Shown here in pieces: positions 8,306-21,000 of a stretch of DNA of 39,101 nucleotides. The notes beneath the pieces were generated by a model. The model ran no database searches, was not told where the DNA came from, and was given only the letters and a program-made list of their open reading frames with translations. Location of the stretch: contig JAFYYO010000108.1 in the NCBI GenBank assembly GCA_017557475.1, positions 1 through 39,101 on the forward strand, in the 5' to 3' direction. Origin of the DNA: Bacteroidaceae bacterium. Lineage in GTDB: Bacteria; Bacteroidota; Bacteroidia; Bacteroidales; Bacteroidaceae. A program made the translations under genes and the position numbers. Position 1 is the first letter of the stretch. Every line of letters starts with the position of its first letter.

Positions 8306-11300
8306 GGCTTTTCTGTATATATATATATGTGAACGTATGAGTTTAATCCCGACGGCACAGGAGTCCAGTCACCATAAGTACTGTGTTTGTAGTTGATGTC
8401 AACCACGTTTATTTCATTGAACTTGCGCCATTTGATACCACGCCTGTCGTAAGCTGCTATGCGGTTAGCAGGCAGGTTCGTCACCTCAATTCGAATGGTG
8501 TTCTCTCCCTCTCGAAGCACACCATTGAAGTCCAACGTGAAGGGTACACACCAGGCACAGCCGACGTATGTGTCATTGATATACATGCGTGCCGACTCTC
8601 TTACATCGCCAAGGTCAATACGATAGTGGCCATTTGCCACATCATTTGCGGAAAGATTAAAGGTTGTCTCGTAAACACCCGTGCCAATAAGCTCGTCAAG
8701 ACTATCAACAGGCAGCCCTTCCCAAGTCTTGAGGCCATCAAGAGTGATCTCCTGATTGATGACAGGCTGGGACTCTATAAAGCTGAGCGACCACTTGTTG
8801 TTGGTAAGGTCTTTAAGCAAAGATGGTTTCCCACTTGCATGGAAAACATTAAGTGGATACGTTACTATTGTATTACCATCGTTTATTGCATCGATGAAAC
8901 AGCTTTCGCCACTACAGAGAGAGATACCGACCTTCGCACCCGTTGATGCAAGGGTAACATTCTGCTCGACATCGTTTGGCGTAAGGTTGGAAACAAAGTA
9001 GCGATATCCATCATCTACCCTGCGACGTATCATCTTCATCTTGAGTTGAGTGCGCAATTCCTCAGGCTTTGCGTAGTTGGCGAGCGTCTGCCTGTCTATA
9101 TTATATATAATGTGTACTCCCTGACGCTTCAGGCTCTCGATGTGCTTCTTTGCGGCTTTGCTCATGATGCAACCTGGAGGTAGGATGAGTGCAGCATAGC
9201 TAGTACCCGCAGCAGTCTGCAACTTGCCGTTTGTGAAGGTTGTGCTCAGCAAGTATCTCTCCGAGATGTAGTCACAATCGTAACCTAGCGAATCAATTTT
9301 CAATATCGAGGCAATGAACTCGGGCGCCTTCTTGTCCATGGAATTGATATCAAAGAGCATTAGCCGCTTATCGAGGTTCGTCCGCCACATATTCCTTACT
9401 GGCAAAAGCACAAGGAAGTCGTTGTCAGGCTCTCCCTCCTGAAGACGCTTTTGGCAGAATTCGATGTAACGTGTCAGCATCGGAGCATCTCGCCAAATCG
9501 TATTAGTGGGCGACATATCGACAGAGGCATAGAATCTCCAGCCTGGCCACGGGTCGTCCTTTGGAGAATAGCAGGCTCCATGGAAAAACATCCTGTTCAC
9601 GCCTGCACAGAACATCAGGTCGAGGTCGGGCTTCATCTGCGAAAGGGAGGTACGAAAGTGCTCCGTCAGCCATGTAAAGGTCTCACTCGAGACGAGTCGC
9701 TTGCCTGTGATGTGAGCTGCAGAGGAAGCATATTTCAGCATCGAGAGGTCGGAGTAATTCCTTCTGGTCATGCCTGAGTCTGTACGCAAGCCTTTGATGC
9801 CGAAATCGGAAAGACCGAAGCCTTCTATTTCAGGGATGTCAACGGCAGCATAGATGTCAATGAGGTTTGCCGGCGATCCGTGTGCCTGATTCCTTACCTT
9901 TACACCATGTTCATGACTCCAGCGCACCCATTGCTCCGTGAAGTTATGCAGCAAGAGCTCGGACAGCGTTTCCCGATAGTCGCTTAGTACTTGTGCATCG
10001 CCATCGACGAACTCCTGCAGTTTGTCTTCCAACTTGTATCCGCGACGTGCCTCGAACTCCACCAGCAACGTTGGCGTCCAGTCAGCTCCAAACACCTCGT
10101 AGGAGTCGTTGAAGAAAGTCGCAGGCATGGGAGTGCCGGAAGTCTTAAAGGCTCTGTCGAAACGCGACAGATAATGTGCCACGGCGATAGAGTCGAAATG
10201 ATCTATCACGTAACCTTCGCCGCCAGGAGCAGCTCGCTTCACCTTCTGTCCAGTTCTGCATTCGTAGAGCGCTATCACACGTCGCTTGCCCTTCACGCGA
10301 CTCTTATAATCTCTTTGAGCTACCAGACGGGCATACCGCTCCTTTTGTGGTGCTGAAAGCAATATGCTCTTTGCCAGTTTGCTATCGACAAGCGAATCAA
10401 CCACCACAAGCTTGCAGGCTGCCTCCTCGATTGGTGTCTCTGGAGAGCCGAAAGGCCAGCCCGTGCCGAGGTTCATGTCTATCTGTATGCCGAGACGTTT
10501 ACCCTCGTTGATGGTGTATTCCAGCATCTGCATCCACTTTGGCGAGAGGAAGGAAATGTTGTTGGTATCGTTACCCTGCACACCATATAGCGGCGTTATT
10601 TCAAGCGTTCCTATACCATGCGAAGCCATCTGCTCCATCTGCCACGACAGCCCCTTCTCTGTGACAGCAGAACCCAGCCACCACCAACGAGAGCCAGCCT
10701 GCGAGGTTGGGTCTTTTATCAGTTTATAGTATTCTACTGCACCCAACAGCACACATCCAGTGCCGTAGTCCTCAAAATTAGGAACACTTGTATATGTCAC
10801 AGGCTGTCCGTCCTTCGGCTCCTTGCCCGTTCCCTGCATGTAACCGATGAAGCCGTTCGGGTGTATTGCCTTGGTAGCGATAGCATTCCACGCCTTGTCT
10901 GTTGCTGGACGGTATTCCTCTTGAGGAAGCAAGCCGTTGCGCACGCCCCAAGCCATTCCCATCAGAAAGAGAGCCGTTCCAGAAGTCTCTGGGCCACCGA
11001 ATGTAGTTGGAGACATAAGGCTGACGTTCCAGAAGCCATCCTCGCGCTGGCATTTCAGCAAGGCACGCATCATCGCTTTGTAATCTGCCTTCAGTTCCTC
11101 CAAGAAAGCCTGTACCTCATTGCTCACTGCTTCCTGCCCCTTGCTCATCTCTATATCTTCTATAGTTCTCACCAACGCCGCAACTACCCAACCGTTGCCA
11201 CGACTCCAATAGCAGTTGTTGCCGTCGCTTTCCTTGTAGGGAGGGGTAAAGTCGGCATCTCTCCACCACAAGCCTTCTTGAGCATTCCACAGTCCTCCTC

Positions 11301-11838
11301 CACACTCGTTTCGCGTCCATTCGTAGCAGTCGCGAGCAAAGAGGACATATCGTGTATCGCCTGTGATTCTGTACATCTTCGCGTATGCAGGCATCGCCAT
11401 CTGTATGGCATCTATCCACGTCCAGAAGTCAGTTCGTCCCAGCGACATCTGCTTCTCCATGTTCATGCGGCAGCTATCCACCATACATCGGTCCAGATAG
11501 GTCTGCATGCAGCACTGGTCGTCGGCATTTGTTGTCGTAGTGCCGTTGCGAGGTGTCCACTTATGATAGTTGGCCCAGTCGTCGACGTACTTCATGTAAT
11601 GCGGCTGCGGGTCAATAGTATAAAGTGCCATCAAGCCTTCGTAGTACACGCCACGCGTCCAAAGAGAGCTTGGGCGCCTTCTTCCCACGAAAGTATCCTT
11701 GGTAGGGTCAGGCCACTTTGCAGTAAAATAATTGTTTACAAGACACGCCGCCTCGAGTACTTCATCTGCATCTTGAGCTGCAGAAGGAACTACAGCCAAA
11801 ATGACAATGGCAAATATGAAGGCTATCTGTTTGGGCAT
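8302..11838 (-). CDS. GH105-GH106 fusion: unsaturated galacturonyl hydrolase + alpha-L-rhamnosidase
   Basis: An 1178-residue secreted fusion. The ATG at 11838 is chosen because the signal peptide MPKQIAFIFAIVILAVVPSA begins there and it lies 2 bp after the upstream stop; a start at 11943 would overlap that gene. Residues about 25-375 are an alpha/alpha barrel of GH105 type (candidate catalytic Asp143 in WTWIDAIQMAMP; WSRGNGWVVAALV; GFIGYMQGTG). Residues about 383-1178 match GH106 alpha-L-rhamnosidases (RWWWLGSAVTEKGL, IGTLEITPLYGVQG, LSPKWMQMLEYT, DMNLGTGWPFG, and a C-terminal jelly roll). The two activities are consecutive steps on lyase-generated rhamnogalacturonan oligosaccharides: remove the unsaturated uronate, then the exposed rhamnose. 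The stop overlaps the GH28-CE12 start by 4 nt. Confidence 0.92.
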   Translation of the reverse strand: MPKQIAFIFAIVILAVVPSAAQDADEVLEAACLVNNYFTAKWPDPTKDTFVGRRRPSSLWTRGVYYEGLMALYTIDPQPHYMKYVDDWANYHKWTPRNGTTTTNADDQCCMQTYLDRCMVDSCRMNMEKQMSLGRTDFWTWIDAIQMAMPAYAKMYRITGDTRYVLFARDCYEWTRNECGGGLWNAQEGLWWRDADFTPPYKESDGNNCYWSRGNGWVVAALVRTIEDIEMSKGQEAVSNEVQAFLEELKADYKAMMRALLKCQREDGFWNVSLMSPTTFGGPETSGTALFLMGMAWGVRNGLLPQEEYRPATDKAWNAIATKAIHPNGFIGYMQGTGKEPKDGQPVTYTSVPNFEDYGTGCVLLGAVEYYKLIKDPTSQAGSRWWWLGSAVTEKGLSWQMEQMASHGIGTLEITPLYGVQGNDTNNISFLSPKWMQMLEYTINEGKRLGIQIDMNLGTGWPFGSPETPIEEAACKLVVVDSLVDSKLAKSILLSAPQKERYARLVAQRDYKSRVKGKRRVIALYECRTGQKVKRAAPGGEGYVIDHFDSIAVAHYLSRFDRAFKTSGTPMPATFFNDSYEVFGADWTPTLLVEFEARRGYKLEDKLQEFVDGDAQVLSDYRETLSELLLHNFTEQWVRWSHEHGVKVRNQAHGSPANLIDIYAAVDIPEIEGFGLSDFGIKGLRTDSGMTRRNYSDLSMLKYASSAAHITGKRLVSSETFTWLTEHFRTSLSQMKPDLDLMFCAGVNRMFFHGACYSPKDDPWPGWRFYASVDMSPTNTIWRDAPMLTRYIEFCQKRLQEGEPDNDFLVLLPVRNMWRTNLDKRLMLFDINSMDKKAPEFIASILKIDSLGYDCDYISERYLLSTTFTNGKLQTAAGTSYAALILPPGCIMSKAAKKHIESLKRQGVHIIYNIDRQTLANYAKPEELRTQLKMKMIRRRVDDGYRYFVSNLTPNDVEQNVTLASTGAKVGISLCSGESCFIDAINDGNTIVTYPLNVFHASGKPSLLKDLTNNKWSLSFIESQPVINQEITLDGLKTWEGLPVDSLDELIGTGVYETTFNLSANDVANGHYRIDLGDVRESARMYINDTYVGCAWCVPFTLDFNGVLREGENTIRIEVTNLPANRIAAYDRRGIKWRKFNEINVVDINYKHSTYGDWTPVPSGLNSYVHIYIYTEKP

Positions 11839-11840
11839 AT

Positions 11841-14249
11841 TCACTTTATGTTCAGTTTCAGCCTTACGCTCTTCAGGTTGGGCGAAGTTGCGGTGATGGT
11901 AACGGGACCCGGAGTCTGCGAGGAACGCAGGATAACTGTGCAAGTGCCGCCAAAGAGGGAGCGATGGTCGGCCACGCTCAGTTCGTCGGAAGCAATGTCG
12001 CCATTAGTGACGCCCACAATCCTGGCATTCCCTTCGACAGAAAATGTGACTTCGTTATTGCAGGTTTGTACTCGACGGCCTTGTTTGTCGATAGCCACGA
12101 TGCGGACGTGTTGCAGGTCGATACCATCGGCTTTCCAATCGTTATTATCTGCTTCGGCGGTCAACTGCTTTGCCTCGCCCGTAGTCTCTATCTTGTGACG
12201 AGCCACGACTTTCCCTTTTCTATAGGCAATGGCTTCCAGTTGGCCTGGCTCATAGGTGATGCCGTCCCAACGAATCTGATTGCGTTGCTTGGGGTCGGAG
12301 ATGAGGTTTTGTTTCTTGCCAAGACTTTTGCCATTGAGCAAGAGCTCTACTTCGTCGGCATTGGTGAAAGTGATAACCGACAACGGACTACCGACAACAG
12401 ACCTGTTCCAATGGTCGCTCAAGCCGTCCGTGCCAGTCTGTACGCCGTTCCACATCTGGTCGCCCTTCTTGTCGAGGACACCAATATGCACCAGCGGCTC
12501 GTCGTCCTTGAAGATACTTTTCATCAAATATGCCTTTGGCTTGGGTTCCATGGAGATGTCGAAGCAACCTTGTCCCCATCCCTTAGCCGGCCATCCCTGA
12601 CTCTCGCCAAGATAGTCGATGGCTCCCCAGTAAGCCAGACCGATGACTTTATCAAGGTCCATCTCGAAGAAGTTCTGTCCCATACCTGCCATCGTCGCTT
12701 CGCTTTGGTAAAAAGTCATCCAGGGGAAACGCTTGCCGTCACCAGGGAAGTACATGTAGCGATAGTTGTACGACTGGATATCTGTCTGCATGGCCAGGTC
12801 GGCAGGCAAGGAATCCGTCTCCCAGTTGCGATAGCGCGGATGCATGGCAACAGTGACTAGGCGTGTGGAGTCGTAGCGCTCGATGAGCGTCCGCTGCAAT
12901 TTGTACATTGTGACGCCAAAGTCATTGAAAGGCTGGTTGGGGTCTTGCTGAAGTTCGTTACCGAGGCTCCAGAAGACGACGGAAGGCGAGTTGCGGTCGC
13001 GCCTTACCCATTCGGGGATGTCGTACTGCCAGAGTTGTTCGAAGGGCACGCGTCCTCCGGTATGTTGCCTGGTCCATTTGTCGTAGAGCTCATCAACGAC
13101 CAGGATGCCGTTCTCATCGCACAGTTCGATGAACTCACGACTGTACGGATTATGCGATGTGCGAATGTGGTTGACGCCGAACCGTTTCATGAGTTGAATC
13201 TGCTTCTCGATGGCACGGGGATAGGCTGCAGCGCCGAGGGCACCTAAGGTATGGTGATTGGCATAGCCTTTGAGCAGCGTCTTCTTGCCATTCAGTTTCA
13301 ATCCGAACTCCGGACTTATCTCGATGGTGCGGATGCCGAATCGCTCTGTCACCACATCTGCCACGGAGCCGTCCTCGCGCCGCAGCGTCACCTCGGCTGT
13401 GTAGAGGTTCGGGTGCTCCGTGTCCCATAACTGAGGAGCGGCTATTGCCATTTCCCTGCAAAGCGATGCCTCAACTGTACGGGCCATGCGGTGAGGGTTG
13501 ACGATAGAACTGTCCTGACAGACGAGCTGTCCATCAGGGGCATATATCTTGACGCGAGTGCGAATAGGTTTGCGAGTACGATTGGTAAACTCGCCTGAGA
13601 TGCTAACGTAGGCGTTGTCGCGAGTCGTGATATAAAGTGGATGGCGCTCGAAATAGAGGTCTTTCGAGGTTGCTACGAGTTTGACGCCACGAATCAATCC
13701 GCCGCCTGTGTACCAGCGCGAGTTGCCTGGTTCCCTAGTGTCGGCCAACACGGCTATCACATTGTCCTCTCCGAAGCGAAGTTGTTCCGTCACATCTATC
13801 TCGAAGCCGACATAGCCGTAGTCTGTCCCACCTACTCGTTCGCCATTCAGATAGACATCACCAACATACATGATGCCGCCGAAGTCGAGCAGGATTCTGC
13901 GTCCATTTAAACTGTCAGCAGGCATCAGGTGGTAGCGATACCAGACCTTCCCCATCTCCTTGAAGCCACGCCCGGACAGGCGACTCCTGATGTTTGCCGC
14001 TACATCCGTATTGTCTGGACGCTCCGATGGCTCAGGCGCTACCCATGGTTGTTCAATCTGAAAGTCGTGAGGAAGGTCTATCCGTTGCCACTGGCTGTCG
14101 TCCAAACCCAGCGAAGCGCCCTCGCTTAGGTCGCCTCCATGAAACAGCCAACCGAAGTCCAGACTGCTGACAATACGTTGCTGAGCCGACATAGGGACAA
14201 CTAGAATCAGCGCGACCAGAAGTCCAAGAAGGGGTTTGTTAATTCTCAT
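11841..14249 (-). CDS. GH2 glycosidase (beta-galactosidase-like, DUF4982 type)
   Basis: An 802-residue secreted GH2 enzyme, with the start chosen at 14249 because a clean signal peptide (INKPLLGLLVALILVVPMSAQ) follows; an in-frame ATG at 14282 would add 11 residues. Order: jelly roll with YRYHLMPADSLNGRRILLDFGG, Ig-like domain, TIM barrel with acid/base in VVFWSLGNE and nucleophile in FYQSEAT, then a DUF4982-like domain (NADEVELLLNGKSLG) and a C-terminal invasin-like Ig domain. This is the usual Bacteroidetes exo-beta-galactosidase layout; the exact sugar is not certain. It is the first gene of the four-gene pectin operon, with a -7 box at 14301-14308. A heptad tract (12372-12406) lies in the loop preceding NADEVELL. 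Confidence 0.9.
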   Translation of the reverse strand: MRINKPLLGLLVALILVVPMSAQQRIVSSLDFGWLFHGGDLSEGASLGLDDSQWQRIDLPHDFQIEQPWVAPEPSERPDNTDVAANIRSRLSGRGFKEMGKVWYRYHLMPADSLNGRRILLDFGGIMYVGDVYLNGERVGGTDYGYVGFEIDVTEQLRFGEDNVIAVLADTREPGNSRWYTGGGLIRGVKLVATSKDLYFERHPLYITTRDNAYVSISGEFTNRTRKPIRTRVKIYAPDGQLVCQDSSIVNPHRMARTVEASLCREMAIAAPQLWDTEHPNLYTAEVTLRREDGSVADVVTERFGIRTIEISPEFGLKLNGKKTLLKGYANHHTLGALGAAAYPRAIEKQIQLMKRFGVNHIRTSHNPYSREFIELCDENGILVVDELYDKWTRQHTGGRVPFEQLWQYDIPEWVRRDRNSPSVVFWSLGNELQQDPNQPFNDFGVTMYKLQRTLIERYDSTRLVTVAMHPRYRNWETDSLPADLAMQTDIQSYNYRYMYFPGDGKRFPWMTFYQSEATMAGMGQNFFEMDLDKVIGLAYWGAIDYLGESQGWPAKGWGQGCFDISMEPKPKAYLMKSIFKDDEPLVHIGVLDKKGDQMWNGVQTGTDGLSDHWNRSVVGSPLSVITFTNADEVELLLNGKSLGKKQNLISDPKQRNQIRWDGITYEPGQLEAIAYRKGKVVARHKIETTGEAKQLTAEADNNDWKADGIDLQHVRIVAIDKQGRRVQTCNNEVTFSVEGNARIVGVTNGDIASDELSVADHRSLFGGTCTVILRSSQTPGPVTITATSPNLKSVRLKLNIK
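12372..12406. repeat. Heptad tract inside the GH2 gene (GACAACC type)
   Basis: Five 7-mers start at 12372, 12379, 12386, 12393 and 12400 (GATAACC, GACAACG, GACAACA types). The coding strand gives RSVVGSPLSVI just before NADEVELLLNG, where relatives usually have a short charged loop. Confidence 0.75.
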
Positions 14250-14300
14250 AAGCGTATGTCCCGAGCGTAGATAATCATTCATCTTAGGGAAATTTCATTG

Positions 14301-14308
14301 CAAATATA
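14301..14308 (-). promoter_or_regulatory. -7 box for the minus-strand pectin operon
   Basis: Reads TATATTTG on the minus strand, matching TAnnTTTG, about 50 nt upstream of the 14249 start. It is back to back with the plus-strand box at 14331. Confidence 0.6.
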
Positions 14309-14330
14309 GTGAAAATTGTGGAAAATTCAT

Positions 14331-14338
14331 TATATTTG
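14331..14338 (+). promoter_or_regulatory. -7 box for the plus-strand LacZ-type gene
   Basis: TATATTTG matches TAnnTTTG. If it is used, the transcript has a leader of roughly 200 nt before the 14547 ATG, and that leader contains palindrome array 2. Confidence 0.55.
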
Positions 14339-14369
14339 CATCGACATTTAATGAATAATTATGGAATAG

Positions 14370-17825
<3,456 letters not shown>

Positions 17826-17882
17826 CTGTCTTACCTTAAGCCAGAAAGCCCTCTCGTTCGCCCCATAAACAGGTGGGGAGCA

Positions 17883-17988
17883 GACACGCCACGGTTAGTT
17901 CCCCAACTAGGCACGTCTAGTTTGCGAATTAGCCACGTCTAGTTGGCCAACTAGACACGCCTAGTTTGACAATTAGCCACAGCTATGT
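17883..17988. repeat. Palindrome array 4 (family B, 22-bp period, 4-5 units)
   Basis: 18-bp units start at 17905, 17927, 17949 and 17971, plus a decayed unit at 17883. Consensus is AACTAGGCACGCCTAGTT (8-bp arms, AC centre) with 4-nt spacers. It lies between the LacZ-type stop (17825) and the CotH promoter (18046). The stretch 17826-17882 shows only a weak CCCCA/TGGGG hairpin. Confidence 0.9.
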
Positions 17989-18045
17989 TTTGCCTGCGGC
18001 TAATTTTTTTTTGCGACGAAGAGAATAACATTGCGTATTTTTATG

Positions 18046-18053
18046 TATCTTTG
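18046..18053 (+). promoter_or_regulatory. -7 box for the CotH-type gene
   Basis: TATCTTTG matches TAnnTTTG and lies 16 bp before the ATG at 18070, implying a very short leader. Confidence 0.6.
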
Positions 18054-18069
18054 CATGTCGTAAGGGCTT

Positions 18070-21000
18070 ATGCGTATCGAAACTAACAACAACAAGAATA
18101 TCGGAGCCTCTCGTTTGGGCAGGCTGTTCCTGCTGTTTTTCCTCTGCTCTATGCTGCCTCTGCAAGATCTGCAGGCAGATAATGTCGGTAAGCCACTAAC
18201 GGGAACGGCGATGAGTTCGGACGAGAACGGACGCTCGTGGATTGGCCTGGACTTGGGCTCTCCCTATGTTATCACCTCTGTGGGATGGCGTCAGCAGGAA
18301 ACTTCGGAGTCCGAAAGCGTGGTGCTTGGCCTTTTTGAAGGCTCGAATCGCGAGGACTTCATGGATGCCATTCCCCTCTATATGATAAAGGAAAAAGGGA
18401 CTGTCGGCGAGTTCTCATATGCCTTTGTACGGGTCACGCGAGGCTTCCGATATGTCCGTTGGGTAGCTCCTGCTGATACCAACAGTAGCATCGCCGAGGT
18501 GGAGTTCTATGGCTACGAAGGGGAAGGCAATGATAATCGCTTCTACCAATTGACCAATCTGCCCACTCTCTCCTACCATACCTACTCCGGAATCGAGCCT
18601 TACGACAAGGTTCACGAGTTGGAATCCGAGATGTGTATCATTTATGATGGCGGGACACGCCTGCAGGAGTATCCCATCTTGGCTCGTGAGCGTGGCAACG
18701 GCTCCCGCTATGAACTCTTCAAGAAACGTCCCTATCGCATCAAGTTCAACGATGGAAAGTCCCACCACATGCTGAGAGGCTCCTCGTTGGAAAGTCCTGC
18801 GAAGGCAAAGAAATGGACCCTCATCCCCAACTGGCGCGATAAAAGTCTGATGCGCAACAACGTCGCCTTCGAGATGAGCCGACGCCTGGGACTCTGCTAT
18901 ACGCCGTGGATCCAGAACGTAGACGTCATCGTGAACGGACAATACAAAGGCAATTACCAGCTCTGCGACCAGATTACGGTGGACCCCAACCGTGTAGAGA
19001 TCACCGACATGCTGCCCGACGACATAGATGATTGGAGCATTACGGGTGGCTACTTGATGGAGATAACCAGTCCCGGAGGCGAGGCTTACCACTTCAGCAG
19101 CAACTATGGAGGCATACCTGTTGACGTGAAGTCGCCCGACGCGGACGATATCGTCAGCCAGCAGTTCAACTATATACGCGACGCTTTCAACGAGATGGAG
19201 TCTCGGCTCTGGGCTTCCAACTATATGGACGCAACAGAGGGCTATCGCAGCCGACTCGACCTGGAGAGTTTCCTGCGCCTGTTCTTGGTAGGCGAGTTCG
19301 CAGGAAACAACGACGCGATGTGGAGCATATATCTGTACAAGGAACGTGAAGACGACCTCTTCCACTTCGGTCCCGTCTGGGATTTCGACTTGTCGATGGA
19401 CAACGACCAGCGTACCTATCCGGCCAACGGGAAACCCGACTGGCTCTTCAACTACGGCTCGGCTGTGGACGGCATCAGAAGCTTCGTGAATCGCATCCTG
19501 TCCGATCCGTACGCCAACGAGCGGCTTGCTACCATCTGGAGCGACTTGCGAGAGAGCAAAGCATTCAGTGAAGACAGCCTTTGGGCCTTCGTGGACAGCT
19601 TGGGCAACGTCATGGACGAATCCCAGAAGCTGAACTTTACCCGTTGGGACAACCTCGATCAGCTGCTCACACTCCAGCAGTTCGCTCCAGGCACATATCA
19701 GGGCGAGCTCGACATCATCAAGAACTACCTGAAGGAACGCATTCGCTGGATAGACAACAAACTGGGTTATGCTGAATATGAAGAGATAGATCCCTCGGAC
19801 ACGCTTTTCATCATCAACTCGCCTGCGGACCTCCTGGCTTTCCAACAAGCCGTGAATCGTCAGGGACTTTCGAGTTTGAACGGACGCGTCGAGGCTGACC
19901 TAGACCTCAGCACAATCAGCACAAGGCTGGAGCCTATAGGCACTTCCGAGCATCCCTATATCGGCACTTTCGACGGCCAAGGACACATCTTCTCGGGTCT
20001 GACGATGAGTTCTTACGCCAACTACGTCGGTCTGTTCGGCATCGTGAGCGGCGGAGCTACCATCAAGAACTTTGTGCTCGACGAGAGTTGTTCCATTAGT
20101 GGCAACGCCTTCGTCGGCATCATAGGCGGCTCGAACGGCAGCGGCATCGTCACAATGGAGTGTCTTGGCAACGAGGGTAGCGTAACTGCAGCTGCTCATA
20201 ATGCTGGCGGCATCTTCGGTTGCAACATGGGTGCTGCCGCCACGCCTATCTTCAGAAACTGCTACGTGACAGGCGACGTGAAGGGAGACAAAGAGAGTGG
20301 TCAGATCACAGGCTATGCCGCAGGTGGCCAAGCATACAACTGTTATGCCAGCGGCAGCATCGAGGGTTACTATTATCAGGACATGAGCGACGCCATGCTT
20401 CGCGGCAATCCCACATCCTCGAACTGCTATTCCATCTATCCCGACAGGAATGTAACGGTCGTGGACGAGACGCAGGTCGCAAGCGGAGAGCTTTGCTACA
20501 TGCTCAATCAGGGAGACGAGCAGGACGAACCAATTTGGTATCAGACATTGGAGCAGGACGAACATCCCGTATTGCAGCATCATTTGGAAGTCACGCTTCA
20601 AGAGGGTGAGTACGTCAACAAACTTGATTTCGTGCTTTCTACGCCGCAGGATGTGATTAATTTCGCGAGGTTGGTTAACACCGGTTTGCCTAACATCAAC
20701 GGCACTGTGACTGCCGACCTGGACTTCCAAGACATTACGATAACGCCCATCGGCACTGCCGAGTTCCCCTATGTGGGATGCTTCGACGGTCAGGGCCACA
20801 CGTTCACCAACCTGACTATAGCATCAGGCAGCAACTACACAGGCCTCTTCGGCATCGTGAGCGGCGGCGTTACCATCAAGAACTTCGTGCTCGACGAGAC
20901 CTGCTCAATCAGGGGCGGTTCCTATGTAGGCATCATTGGCGGCTCGAATGGAAGCGGCACAGTCACGATGGAGCGCTTGGGCAACGAGGGCTCAGTGACG

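Noticed and set aside
8312..8325. TATATA microsatellite at the 3' end of GH105-GH106
   Set aside because: A short dinucleotide run encoding IYIYT; could be slippage-prone but is too short to claim phase variation.
11839..11943. Upstream start for the GH105-GH106 gene
   Set aside because: The extra 35 residues overlap the preceding GH2 gene and precede a clear signal peptide at 11838.
10618..12198. 526-codon plus-strand ORF
   Set aside because: Antisense to the GH105-GH106 and GH2 genes; composition is that of a shadow frame with no recognisable domain.
17861..17878. CCCCA/TGGGG hairpin after the LacZ-type gene
   Set aside because: Only 5 bp with a 8-nt loop and no T-run; not convincing as a terminator.
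18415..19848. 477-codon minus-strand ORF
   Set aside because: Antisense to the CotH domain; no domain or start context.
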